A DNA stretch of 64,000 bases from an uncultured Eubacteriales bacterium (lineage in GTDB: Bacteria; Bacillota; Clostridia; Oscillospirales; Acutalibacteraceae), in the NCBI GenBank assembly GCA_934456435.1, contig CAKSHH010000009.1, forward strand, positions 1 to 64,000. The letters are read 5' to 3'. Under the pieces are notes generated by a model. That model ran no database searches. It saw nothing but the letters and a program-made list of their open reading frames with translations, and was not told the DNA's origin. Shown here in pieces: positions 36,598 through 45,615 of this stretch. Each line of letters opens with the position of its first letter. The stretch's first letter is position 1. The position numbers were made by a program, and so were the translations under genes.

Positions 36598-37209
36598 TCA
36601 GTTTCCTTTCTGTCGTTTAATAACCTTGAGTCTTGAAAAGTCCTCTCGCTCCTTTTCATCCAGAGCGTCGGAAATAAATTTGACGGTTGAAGTGAATTTC
36701 GGAATCATAACATTGCTCAGAGCGTTCGTGCGCTTCTGAGTTTTTTTGATTGCGTCGGCAAGGCGAATAACGTTGCTTTCAATTTCGGCAAGCTGTATTG
36801 TCAGTCGCTTTGCTTCTTCAAAGCTGAGGTAAGCCTCGTCAAGCAGAGAGTTTGTGGAATTGAGCCCGTAAAAAAAGCCAGGCTTCTTTTCCTCAAGGCT
36901 TATCTGCGGAAGCTCAACGCCCATAACGCTCCTGACGGTCATTTTAAGCCCGTTTTCAATCGGTACACATTCGGCAAAGGCGGAGCAGTTACCGATTGAA
37001 ATCTGCGCCTGTTCGAGCGCATAATAGGCTTTTGCATAGGAAGTGTTGATGTCCTGCTGAATTGTTGAAGCCTTGTCGGTCATGGTCATTATTTCGCGGA
37101 TAAGAATGTTTCTCTTCCTGTCCATCAGGTCATAGCCGAGCTTGGCAAGCTCAAGGGACTTCTTTGTTGCCATTAGGTTGTTCTTGGTCGGGAAAACCTT
37201 GGAGCTCAT
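36598..37209 (-). CDS. atpD: V-type ATPase subunit D (central rotor stalk)
   Basis: This 203-residue helical protein matches subunit D: the N-terminal FPTKNNLMATKKSLELAKLG and the C-terminal ALSNVMIPKFTSTVKFI form the long antiparallel coiled coil inside the A3B3 head. It follows subunit B after 33 bases. Confidence 0.95.
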   Translation of the reverse strand: MSSKVFPTKNNLMATKKSLELAKLGYDLMDRKRNILIREIMTMTDKASTIQQDINTSYAKAYYALEQAQISIGNCSAFAECVPIENGLKMTVRSVMGVELPQISLEEKKPGFFYGLNSTNSLLDEAYLSFEEAKRLTIQLAEIESNVIRLADAIKKTQKRTNALSNVMIPKFTSTVKFISDALDEKEREDFSRLKVIKRQKGN

Positions 37210-37242
37210 CGGTATCTCCTCCTTTCATATTTGCTGAATTTT

Positions 37243-38619
37243 TTATTTTGACTGACCCTTATAATATTTCTCAATCGTCTTGTCGTCAACGCGGTCAAGC
37301 TCCTCTCGCGGAAGCTCGGAAAGAAGATCCCAGCCGAGGTCAAGGGTCTTTTCAATGGTACGGTTTTCGTACTGCGACTGAGTGATGAATCTTGCTTCGA
37401 AATCCTTGCCGAATTGGAGAAGTCTCTTGTCCGAGGCGGAAAGCTCATCTTCGCCGATAACACTGGCAAGGCTCTTGGCGTCCTGAACCTTGGCGTAGGA
37501 CGAGAAAAGCTGGTTGGCAAGCGTGCTGTGGTCCTCACGAGTGAAGCCCTCACCGATGCCGTCCTTCATCAATCGCGACAGGGAGGGAAGAATACCGATA
37601 GGCGGATAAATTCCCTTTGAATCAAGCTCACGGTCGAGAACGATCTGACCCTCGGTGATGTAGCCGGTGAGGTCGGGAATCGGGTGGGTGATATCGTCGT
37701 TGGGCATGGTGAGAATCGGAATCTGCGTAAGAGAGCCCTTGGAGCCCTCAATGATTCCGGCGCGCTCGTAGAGAGACGCAAAGTCGGAATAAAGGTAGCC
37801 GGGGAAGCCCTTTCTGGCAGGAATCTCGCCCTTTGAGGAGCTGAACTCACGCACGGCTTCCGCGTAAGAGGTCATATCCGTGAGAATAACAAGCACATTC
37901 TTTTCAAGCGTGAATGCAAGGTATTCCGCCGCCGTGAGAGCACAGCGCGGTGTGATTATTCTTTCAACGATCGGGTCGTTGGAAAGGTTGAGAAACATTA
38001 CAACCTTGTGCATAACGTTCGCCTTTTCAAATGACGTGCGGAAGTAATTGGCAACGTCGTTCTTAACGCCCATTGCGGCGAATACGATGGCAAAGTCCTC
38101 GCTGTCGGAGATCGACGCCTGACGAACTATCTGAACGGCAAGCTCATTATGCTTCATACCGGAACCGGAGAATATCGGCAACTTCTGACCTCTTATGAGC
38201 GTCATAAGAGCGTCGATTGAGGATATGCCTGTGTTGATATAGTTCCTCGGATAAACTCTTGATACGGGGTTTATAGGCGACGAGTTGACGTCCCTTTTCT
38301 CGGTCGGATAAATTTCTCCGAGTCCGTCAATCGGTCTGCCGAGTCCGTCAAAGACTCTGCCGACGATTTCGGGGGAGAGGGCAAGCTCAATCGGGTGCCC
38401 GGTCATTCGTGTTCTTGTGTTGACAAGGGAAAGTCCCTTTGTTCCCTCAAAAACCTGAATGACTACCTTTTCGCCCTCAATCTGAACAATACGTCCCGTG
38501 CGCGAGGAACCGTCCTCAAGCTTGAGCTCAACCATTTCGTCATAAGAAGCGTCCTTTATGCCGTCAAGGACGATAAGCGAACCGTTTATCTGGCTTAAAC
38601 CGATATGTTCAATTATCAT
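37243..38619 (-). CDS. atpB: V-type ATPase subunit B
   Basis: This 458-residue protein is the non-catalytic head subunit. Seen are RGQKLPIFSGSGMKHNELA and FLNLSNDPIVERIITPR. It lacks a canonical P-loop, as expected. The start codon overlaps the end of subunit A by four bases. The C-terminus is helical and basic. Confidence 0.97.
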   Translation of the reverse strand: MIIEHIGLSQINGSLIVLDGIKDASYDEMVELKLEDGSSRTGRIVQIEGEKVVIQVFEGTKGLSLVNTRTRMTGHPIELALSPEIVGRVFDGLGRPIDGLGEIYPTEKRDVNSSPINPVSRVYPRNYINTGISSIDALMTLIRGQKLPIFSGSGMKHNELAVQIVRQASISDSEDFAIVFAAMGVKNDVANYFRTSFEKANVMHKVVMFLNLSNDPIVERIITPRCALTAAEYLAFTLEKNVLVILTDMTSYAEAVREFSSSKGEIPARKGFPGYLYSDFASLYERAGIIEGSKGSLTQIPILTMPNDDITHPIPDLTGYITEGQIVLDRELDSKGIYPPIGILPSLSRLMKDGIGEGFTREDHSTLANQLFSSYAKVQDAKSLASVIGEDELSASDKRLLQFGKDFEARFITQSQYENRTIEKTLDLGWDLLSELPREELDRVDDKTIEKYYKGQSK

Positions 38620-40382
38620 TTGACAGCCGCCTCCTTTTTGCGGACAGACGCGAGAGCCGAATCAATGTCTTTATAGTATTCATCGAACATATCAAGTCTG
38701 TCGTTAGGTATATCATATTTCATCTGAACAAGTTTGTCAAACAGCTTCAGCTCGACAATCTTGGAGACAGGTATTTTCAAAGCAACAATTTCGTTGCTCT
38801 TGTGGTAGAGGTAGAGGATTATCTGCATCATCTTGAGCTGCTTTTCGAGGGAAACATAAGTGTCGTCCTTGTGAAAAGCATTCTGCTGAAGAAATCCGAC
38901 CCTGATAACTCTGGCAATCTCAATGATAAGCTTCTGATCGTCGGGAAGAACGTCCGAACCGATGAGCTTAACGATTTCCATAAGGCTGGTTTCCTCTGCG
39001 AGCAGAGCGGAAATTTCGTTTCTGCAAGCCGTGAAATCGGCACCGACGTTTTTGTTGTACCACGGCGCAAGCTCGGCAAGATATTCGCTGTAACTGTCGT
39101 TCCAGTTGATAGCCGGGTAGTGACGCGCGTAAGCGAGGGATTTATCAAGAGCCCAGAAGCAGCGGGTGAATCGCTTTGTGTTCTGGGTTACCGGCTCGGA
39201 GAAGTCTGAACCCTGCGGGGAAACGGCGCCGATAACGGAAATCGAGCCCTCCTGACCGTTCAGCGTTTCGACGTAGCCTGCGCGCTCGTAAAATTCGGAA
39301 AGTCGGGACGGAAGATATGCCGGGAAGCCCTCGTCGGCAGGCATTTCTTCAAGTCGTCCGCTGATTTCACGCAGAGCCTCTGCCCAACGAGAGGTGGAGT
39401 CCGCCATCATCGCGGTGTGGTAGCCCATATCGCGGTAGTATTCGGCGATCGTGATTCCCGTGTAGATCGACGCTTCACGCGCGGCAACGGGCATATTTGA
39501 GGTGTTAGCGATCAAAACGGTGCGGTCGGTAAGCGGTCTGCCCGACTTCGGGTCGGTTATTTCACCGAACTCCTTAAGAGCCTGGGTCATCTCGTTACCG
39601 CGCTCGCCGCAGCCGACGTAAATGATTATATCGGCGTCGCACCACTTTGCGAGCTGGTGCTGGGTCATTGTTTTGCCTGTACCGAATCCACCGGGAATTG
39701 CGGCGGCGCCGCCCTTTGCAAGCGGGAAGAGAGTGTCGATTACACGCTGACCCGTTATGAGCGGCTTTTCGGGCGGAAGTCTTTTGGCAATCGGCCTTGG
39801 CGTTCTGATAGGCCATTTGCGGCAGAGCGTCAGCTCGTGAAGCTTGCCCGTACTGTCTTTCAGGGTAATGATTTTGTCGTTTACCTTGTACTTTCCGCTC
39901 TCGGCGGCGAATACGACTTCACCGCAAAGCTCAGGCGGAACCATTATTTTATGAATGAGAGCCTTTTCGGGCGTCGTGGCATAAATGTCTCCGCCCTTGA
40001 GCGTGTCGCCGATCTTGGCGGTAACGGTAACGTCCCATTCCGTACTTTCGTTGAGTGAAGACGGGTGGAGTCCTCTCGGAATAAAAGCGCCTGCGCTTGC
40101 GGCAATATCGTTAAGAGGATTTTCAATGCCGTCAAATATATTGCTGAGTATTCCGGGACCGAGCGTGATGCAGAGGGGAGAGCCTGTCGAAAAAACGGGA
40201 TCGCCCGGTCTGAGTCCCGACGTCTCTTCGTAAACCTGTATAACAGTCTCGTCGCTGTCGATTCTGATGACCTCGCCGATAAGTCGGTTGTTGCCGACGA
40301 AAACCATTTCGGTCATTTGCAGGTCGGTCTTTCCCTTAACAGAAACAACGGGACCGTTTATTGAATATATAACATTTTCCAT
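38616..40382 (-). CDS. atpA: V-type ATPase catalytic subunit A
   Basis: This 588-residue protein is the catalytic head subunit. The P-loop GGFGTGKT lies at 231-238, preceded by LFPLAKGGAAAIPG. The downstream segments TVLIANTSNMPVAAREASIY and GFPAYLPSRLSEFYERAG are typical. I chose ATG 40382 because AAGGAG lies just upstream; the frame extends 7 codons further without one. It hydrolyses or makes ATP coupled to ion flow. Confidence 0.97.
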   Translation of the reverse strand: MENVIYSINGPVVSVKGKTDLQMTEMVFVGNNRLIGEVIRIDSDETVIQVYEETSGLRPGDPVFSTGSPLCITLGPGILSNIFDGIENPLNDIAASAGAFIPRGLHPSSLNESTEWDVTVTAKIGDTLKGGDIYATTPEKALIHKIMVPPELCGEVVFAAESGKYKVNDKIITLKDSTGKLHELTLCRKWPIRTPRPIAKRLPPEKPLITGQRVIDTLFPLAKGGAAAIPGGFGTGKTMTQHQLAKWCDADIIIYVGCGERGNEMTQALKEFGEITDPKSGRPLTDRTVLIANTSNMPVAAREASIYTGITIAEYYRDMGYHTAMMADSTSRWAEALREISGRLEEMPADEGFPAYLPSRLSEFYERAGYVETLNGQEGSISVIGAVSPQGSDFSEPVTQNTKRFTRCFWALDKSLAYARHYPAINWNDSYSEYLAELAPWYNKNVGADFTACRNEISALLAEETSLMEIVKLIGSDVLPDDQKLIIEIARVIRVGFLQQNAFHKDDTYVSLEKQLKMMQIILYLYHKSNEIVALKIPVSKIVELKLFDKLVQMKYDIPNDRLDMFDEYYKDIDSALASVRKKEAAVK

Positions 40383-40399
40383 TGCGTATGCTCCTTCTG

Positions 40400-40987
40400 T
40401 CAAAGAGATAAGGATAATCCCGAATAGCCGTAGAAGCTCTGCTTTTCCGCTTCAAGCCGAGAATCGAGAGTGTCGTCCGCCGTCATTCCCGTGCGGAGAT
40501 TTTTTCCCTTGCAGCCGCCGAGGATTATGGTGCTGTCATATTCGACACCACAGCCGAGGGACTTTATTTCGTCCTCGAATGCCTTATCGTCGGGTTTGAG
40601 AATAATGACCGAATCATCACCGATAGCTGATTTTATCTGAGATGCGCTCTTCATTATAAAAGCGCGGTAATTTTCGCTCTTTGTGAAAGATATAATTTGC
40701 TCTTTGGCTTTGGCAAAGACTTTTTGAGTGATTTCGTTTCTCTTGGCGACAAGCTTCTCTGTCTCCTTGGTTTCCGTCTCGGAAAGCTCGGAGTTTATTT
40801 CCTCATTGAGACGGTCAAACTCACTGCTTCTGACAGGTCTGACGCTCAGACGTGCGGCGCGGCGCGTTGCCTTGAGTTCGGCATCGACATAAGCGTCAAC
40901 ATCACTGCGGATTTTGGCGCAACGCTCGTCTGCGTCCGCATTTATCGCCTTACGGAAAAGCTCGGTTTTATTTGCGCTGCTGTTCAA
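40400..40987 (-). CDS. atpE: V-type ATPase subunit E (peripheral stalk)
   Basis: I place the start at TTG 40987, preceded by AAGGAGG at a good distance; the open frame extends upstream into a repeat element (41020-41181) and should not be used. The 195-residue protein has a long N-terminal helix (about 1-100, charged) and a globular C-terminal domain (ILGGCKGKNLRTGMTADDTLDSR). This is the usual plan of the E stalk. Confidence 0.88.
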   Translation of the reverse strand: MNSSANKTELFRKAINADADERCAKIRSDVDAYVDAELKATRRAARLSVRPVRSSEFDRLNEEINSELSETETKETEKLVAKRNEITQKVFAKAKEQIISFTKSENYRAFIMKSASQIKSAIGDDSVIILKPDDKAFEDEIKSLGCGVEYDSTIILGGCKGKNLRTGMTADDTLDSRLEAEKQSFYGYSGLSLSL

Positions 40988-41019
40988 ATTAACTCCTCCT
41001 TTGGAGTCATCATATTTTA

Positions 41020-41181
41020 AGGCAACACCGCACAAATTGCGATGCACGCCTTGCTTGATTCTGTTTCCGCCATGCTGCACAAAATTTTTTGACTTGCGTC
41101 AGCAAGCCTGCAAAATTTTTGTACACCCTGACGAAAAAGCTTACTGTGCAATTCGCACATCTCAATTGTGCGGTATTGCCT
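41020..41181. repeat. MITE-like element inside the V-ATPase operon
   Basis: A stretch of about 160 bases between atpE and atpF is bounded by near-identical inverted ends: GGCAACACCGCACAAATTG (41021-41039) and CAATTGTGCGGTATTGCC (41163-41180). It has no ORF of its own. The right end supplies the last codons and stop of atpF. A solo end occurs at 48311-48327. Confidence 0.8.
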
Positions 41182-41479
41182 CAATTCCTATCGCTTCGCT
41201 GACATAGTCGGCAATCGAATTGCTTGTACCGTCGGAATTTCTGTCCGATATTTCGACTATCAGCGGAAGGGAATGTGCTCTGCGGAAGGACGCTATCGTA
41301 TCTGAGCAGAGCGATGCAAGATTTTGATTCATAAGAATTATTCCGATATCGGAGTTCTGCGCCGCCTTTTCAAGGAGTTCTGCCGCTTCTTCCCGATTAT
41401 CGGTAACATCGCCCTCAACGCCTGCCAGACGCAAGCCGAGAGCGGTGTCATCATTGTCACAAATTAAGTAAAGGCGCAT
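41162..41479 (-). CDS. atpF: V-type ATPase subunit F
   Basis: This 105-residue protein is the small central-stalk subunit (DNDDTALGLRLAGVEG, then DIGIILMNQNLA). The final residues AIPHN and the stop are encoded by the terminal inverted repeat of the element at 41020-41181. The native end was probably at or just after the preceding SEAIGIE. Ten bases separate it from subunit K. Confidence 0.9.
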   Translation of the reverse strand: MRLYLICDNDDTALGLRLAGVEGDVTDNREEAAELLEKAAQNSDIGIILMNQNLASLCSDTIASFRRAHSLPLIVEISDRNSDGTSNSIADYVSEAIGIEAIPHN

Positions 41480-41488
41480 AAGCTCACC

Positions 41489-41962
41489 TTAGATCTTGTT
41501 AAGAATAAGAATTGAAATAACAACGCCGTACAGCGCGATTGATTCACCGAGGGCAACGAAGATAAGAGCTTTACCGAATGCCTTGGCGTCCTCACTTGTT
41601 GCCGCAATAGCTGCCGGTGCACCTGCCGCAACAGCAATACCGCCGCCGACACCCGAAAGTCCCGTAACGATAGCGGCTGCGATGAGTCCGAGACCCTTGC
41701 CGCTGTCGGATGACTGAGCTGTTGCTTCCTGTGACTGTGAGGTGGTTGCAACCTCGGCTGCATCGGCTTTGTTGCCCTCAGCCGCGGATACGGAGAATGT
41801 GACTGCACAAACTGTGATTGCTATAACCGCAAAGGCGATAAGGTTTCTGGCAACAATCTTTTTGCCGGAAACACCGTTAGACTTCTGCTTGAATGAATAA
41901 ACGAAAAGGGCGGTAAGAGCCGCAAGGGGGAGAACTGCGATGAGTACATAAAAAACTGACAT
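41489..41962 (-). CDS. atpK: V-type ATPase subunit K (ion-binding membrane ring)
   Basis: This 157-residue protein has an N-terminal membrane helix, a second hydrophobic segment, an Ala/Ser/Gln-rich linker (about 60-88), then the proteolipid hairpin. The ion-binding carboxylate is Glu140 in GESIALYG. Ser141 and Tyr145 follow the pattern of sodium-type rings, but the glutamine expected in the first helix of the hairpin is Gly here (GVGGGIA). The coupling ion, H+ or Na+, therefore stays open. Confidence 0.9.
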   Translation of the reverse strand: MSVFYVLIAVLPLAALTALFVYSFKQKSNGVSGKKIVARNLIAFAVIAITVCAVTFSVSAAEGNKADAAEVATTSQSQEATAQSSDSGKGLGLIAAAIVTGLSGVGGGIAVAAGAPAAIAATSEDAKAFGKALIFVALGESIALYGVVISILILNKI

Positions 41963-41981
41963 TGTTATTACCTCCGAAAAT

Positions 41982-43994
41982 TTATTTCTTGACTGTTATA
42001 ATTACGTTTTCGTTGTCCTCAGGCTCAGAGGATTTGAAAGCGTTTTTGATACTGAAGAAAAAGCCTCTGTTTTTACGTCTTCCGACGCTGTTGAACGGTT
42101 TGCCGTCGCCGGCGTAGAATCGGCTAAACATCTCGTAGAACTCAAGTCTGAGCACCTGGATTCCCGTGAGAAGTCCCTCAAGCGCAATGACGATAATGTT
42201 GCCGAATATCATCGAGATGATACCGCCGACCGAGTATTCGTCACCGGCAAGAGATGAGAAAACCATCATCATTCCGGCATGGACAAGCACGAACGCACCG
42301 ACACGCAGGAACGAAACCGTGTTGCTGAAGTAGGTGAGGATATATTCGATTACCTCAAAGAAATTCTGCATAATATAGTCGGACCATTTTTCAGGCAGGT
42401 AGTTTTCTTTCTTGTCAACCATACCGATAAGAATTTCCTGAAAATATAGTATCAGCAGACAAACAACGGCGACCGCAACGACGATCGGTGTCGGAAGAAT
42501 TGATGTTCTGGACATAAATCCGACAACGGCGCACACAAGAACCGCGTAAAGAATCATACCGACAATTCCATTTTGGCTGAATATCGCTTCGCCCGGCTTC
42601 TTGTCCTTAAAGGAGCAGAAAACGTTGAGACCCATTGAAACCAGCACGAGCGCGACACCGATACCGATTGCAAACAGCAGAACCGTGTTGATTGAATCCA
42701 TAACGGAAAGCGGCTTCCCGCTCATTCCGAGCGCGTGGTAAAGCGGATCCAAAAGCTCCTCGTAACCGAAAACCGAACCGAATATCAGTCCGAAAAATGC
42801 CGAGCTCATTCCGCAGGGAACAAGTATTTTTGCGAGCTTGGCGCCCTTGAGACGGTAGAAAAGATATCCGCCGATCGCAAGCACAAGACCCTGACCGACG
42901 TCGGCAAACATTATGCCGAAAAGAAGCGAATAGGTTATTGCAACGAACGGAGTAATGTCCACCCCTCCGTAAGACGGAAGTCCGTACATCTCGACGAACA
43001 TTTCAAACGGGCGGAACGGCTTTTTGTTTTTGAGCTTTACGGGAGGACTGCTTCGTTTTTCCTCTTCGGGATCAGCCTCTTCAAAGGTTACGCCGTCGAT
43101 TTTTTCGATTTTTTGCTTGAACCACTTAAAGCTTGATTTCGGAACCCAGCCGACATAGATGAAGTAGTCGGAATCCGAATCCTTGGCGGCATAACGTCTG
43201 AGATCAAATGCAAGGCTTGCGATTTCAAGGTAAGCGTGCACGCTTTCGCAATGCTCGGAGTTCTCAGCCCAGAAAGCGGAGATTTCCTTGTCAAGCTCGT
43301 TAAGCTCCGCGGTAAGGGTATCCTTTTCCGCATTGAGCTTATTGAGAATCTCGCGCGGAGTACCTGTCGTAAACGGTATTCTTATGCGGTTAAAGTACAG
43401 CGAAGCGAAAATTCGGTCAACCTCGTCAATCTGCTTCTGCGGTGCGGCATAAAGTCCCCAATAGCTCTTTTCATCGGACGAGCTTTCCATAAAGACAAAG
43501 AGCTTGTTGCCCTCATAAGCCTTGAGCTTAGGATAGCAATCCTTTGGAATACAGCCGAAGCGCACCTTGAGAAATTCACAGGACAGCACGTCCTCAATAG
43601 GAACGTCGAGTCCGATGAAATGGTTGAATTGCTCGGCGGAAGCTTCAATTTCACTCAGCTTGTCGGCAATTTTCTTTCTTCTTGCAAAGGTTTCCGACAG
43701 CTTCTCTTTAAGGGAGTCAATGTAATCAAACTCCTCCGGGTCGATGATGATTTCGTCGCCCTTGAAAGTGTCCTTTAACGTTACACCGGCTACCGAAGCT
43801 ATTTCTTCAATTTTTTGAATTGAAGACGAATACGGATTTTCCTCGTTCAGCGGTACGAATCCGAGCGAATCGGATATGAAATTCATGGCGTTTTCGGGAT
43901 GAAAATCTCCGCTGATACAGCAGGATGTGATAAACTCATCGAGGTGCTCCATCAGGCCGTATGTCCTGATAAGTTTCATTTTTTCTATTGCCAA
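41982..43994 (-). CDS. atpI: V-type ATPase subunit I (a-subunit, ion channel)
   Basis: This 670-residue protein has a soluble N-terminal half with coiled-coil segments (about 60-300) and a C-terminal membrane half with about seven helices. Family motifs are PFEMFVEMYGLPSYGGVDITP, TYSLLFGIMFADVGQGL and, near the end, LEGLLTGIQVLRLEFYEMF with the essential arginine. It forms the half-channels beside ring K. It overlaps no neighbour and lies 11 bases after subunit C. Confidence 0.95.
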   Translation of the reverse strand: MAIEKMKLIRTYGLMEHLDEFITSCCISGDFHPENAMNFISDSLGFVPLNEENPYSSSIQKIEEIASVAGVTLKDTFKGDEIIIDPEEFDYIDSLKEKLSETFARRKKIADKLSEIEASAEQFNHFIGLDVPIEDVLSCEFLKVRFGCIPKDCYPKLKAYEGNKLFVFMESSSDEKSYWGLYAAPQKQIDEVDRIFASLYFNRIRIPFTTGTPREILNKLNAEKDTLTAELNELDKEISAFWAENSEHCESVHAYLEIASLAFDLRRYAAKDSDSDYFIYVGWVPKSSFKWFKQKIEKIDGVTFEEADPEEEKRSSPPVKLKNKKPFRPFEMFVEMYGLPSYGGVDITPFVAITYSLLFGIMFADVGQGLVLAIGGYLFYRLKGAKLAKILVPCGMSSAFFGLIFGSVFGYEELLDPLYHALGMSGKPLSVMDSINTVLLFAIGIGVALVLVSMGLNVFCSFKDKKPGEAIFSQNGIVGMILYAVLVCAVVGFMSRTSILPTPIVVAVAVVCLLILYFQEILIGMVDKKENYLPEKWSDYIMQNFFEVIEYILTYFSNTVSFLRVGAFVLVHAGMMMVFSSLAGDEYSVGGIISMIFGNIIVIALEGLLTGIQVLRLEFYEMFSRFYAGDGKPFNSVGRRKNRGFFFSIKNAFKSSEPEDNENVIITVKK

Positions 43995-44005
43995 AACACA
44001 GCCCC

Positions 44006-45052
44006 CTAACTTTCCGTTCCGATCAGAACGAAACCGGCCTTATCTGCCGGGATATTGTATTTTATCGCTTCAACAATGTGAATGATATTTTTGACCTCAT
44101 TTTCCGCAAGGAAAAGATAGCTGAGCATAACGGCGGTCGGGTTTGTGTAATACCTGAAGCCCTTTGTCATTTTGCGTACAAGCATTTCCTGTGCGGCATT
44201 TTCAATATATTTGAAATCTATCTTTGAAAAGTCTTTCTTGTAATATGTGTTCGGAATCATCTGAATTATATCGGTAGCGGATTTTGCCGAGGTGATGGCA
44301 TTGAGCTGCCTGTCGGAAAAATTCGTGTAATCTTTCATAACAAAGTCGCTTATGAAAAAGTTGTCCGTACTGCCGATATTCAGAAGTCTGTACGCCCTTG
44401 TTAGGGTATACATATCAAATCGGTAATTTATAATCTCATAAATTTCTTTTTTCTTTCGTTTGTCCTTGCAAAGCTTAACGGATTTAACAAGGAAAGAGAA
44501 AAGGTATTTATTCAAATCGTTTTCAATGAAAATAAACATTCCGTCGTCGGAATACGAATCCTTGTACCGTCCGAGAATCTCCGCATAGTCGGTGTGCTCA
44601 AGAACCTTGAGCAGATCTGCAAAGCTTTTGACCTTAGCAAGAGCGTAAAGATCAATGTCGGTGCGGCTGTTAAAGAACGGCGGAAGAGATGAAAGGTATT
44701 TTTCCGGAGTTCCGCGCTTTAGAAGGCGCAAAACCGTCATTATCTGGCGTATATCATTTTGAACAATATAATAGCGGTAAAAGACCTCTCCGACGGATAC
44801 CTGGTATTCGCAAAGCTTTTCACACTTCTTCAACAGGCTCATCTTCAGTATCTCTTCAATCTGAGCGGCGCCTGCCGTCGGCGGAAGAATCTCAAAGTCG
44901 GAGCTGTAATATGTCCTTGTTTTCAGATAGTTGGTAAGCTCGCCGAGCGAACGGCAGTTGAGCATATCCGTGTAATTTTCCTTTGTCAGCCGCTTGCCGT
45001 ACATCGCATGGGCTTTGGCAAGAACAGCATTGTCCGCGTATGAAACCGACAT
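44006..45052 (-). CDS. atpC: V-type ATPase subunit C (central socket)
   Basis: This 348-residue helical protein matches bacterial subunit C/d, which links the rotor stalk to the ring. It contains DFKYIENAAQEML-like and NIIHIVEAIKYNIP segments. It is the second gene of the operon, after a small coiled-coil subunit. Confidence 0.92.
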   Translation of the reverse strand: MSVSYADNAVLAKAHAMYGKRLTKENYTDMLNCRSLGELTNYLKTRTYYSSDFEILPPTAGAAQIEEILKMSLLKKCEKLCEYQVSVGEVFYRYYIVQNDIRQIMTVLRLLKRGTPEKYLSSLPPFFNSRTDIDLYALAKVKSFADLLKVLEHTDYAEILGRYKDSYSDDGMFIFIENDLNKYLFSFLVKSVKLCKDKRKKKEIYEIINYRFDMYTLTRAYRLLNIGSTDNFFISDFVMKDYTNFSDRQLNAITSAKSATDIIQMIPNTYYKKDFSKIDFKYIENAAQEMLVRKMTKGFRYYTNPTAVMLSYLFLAENEVKNIIHIVEAIKYNIPADKAGFVLIGTES

Positions 45053-45089
45053 ATTATCACCTCCGCTTCAATAATTCAATAGTGGTTAC

Positions 45090-45404
45090 TCAATTTTTGA
45101 TAACGTTGTTTACAATGGTGCTGACCCATTGCTCCTCTTTTTCGCGGTAAACGGCGTCAATCTCGTCCGTAATCCTTTGGTTGCGCTCGTTCACACTTTT
45201 GATATATGCGTCACCCTCGGCGCGCTGTTTCTGACTCTTCCTGAGCGCAAAGTCCAAGGCCTTTTGATTTTCTTCCTGTGTGATCTGATTCTTTTGTTCG
45301 CTCAGCCCTGCAATTTTGTCGTCGCGGTAAGCCTCCGCCTCCCTGACGCGCTCGCGAGCCTCTTTGTCCATATCTATTATGGCTTGCAGCATTTCTTTCA
45401 TCAT
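45090..45404 (-). CDS. V-type ATPase peripheral stalk subunit G/H
   Basis: This roughly 105-residue protein is almost fully charged coiled coil (KEMLQAIIDMDKEARERVRE and following). It opens the operon, as G/H subunits often do. Two adjacent ATGs (45404 and 45401) follow GAGGTG; the second has better spacing. Remote coiled-coil look-alikes exist, but the position makes the call. Confidence 0.85.
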   Translation of the reverse strand: MMKEMLQAIIDMDKEARERVREAEAYRDDKIAGLSEQKNQITQEENQKALDFALRKSQKQRAEGDAYIKSVNERNQRITDEIDAVYREKEEQWVSTIVNNVIKN

Positions 45405-45441
45405 AATCACCTCACAACTTATTTCTCAATTCTGTCCACAT

Positions 45442-45469
45442 ATTATAGCACTTTGCAATAAAAAAGCAA
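45442..45469 (-). promoter_or_regulatory. Promoter of the V-ATPase operon
   Basis: On the minus strand TTGCTT (45464-45469) and TATAAT (45442-45447) are 16 bases apart. Confidence 0.65.
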
Positions 45470-45525
45470 TGGTAATTTTGTACAATTTGATGTTCTTTTT
45501 TTGGATAAAAAAGACAAATATTTCA

Positions 45526-45554
45526 TTGAAAAAAATGGCAAAGTATTGTAAAAT
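45526..45554 (+). promoter_or_regulatory. Promoter of the glycosyltransferase gene
   Basis: TTGAAA (45526-45531) and TAAAAT (45549-45554) are 17 bases apart, with a TG extension before the -10. Confidence 0.65.
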
Positions 45555-45615
45555 GTTAATAAACTGTTTATGCAGAATTTTCGGAGTAATTACAAGTTAT
45601 TCAGGAGGTAAAACG

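Noticed and set aside
40988..41080. N-terminal extension of V-ATPase subunit E
   Set aside because: It is encoded by the repeat element; AAGGAGG and TTG 40987 give the natural start.
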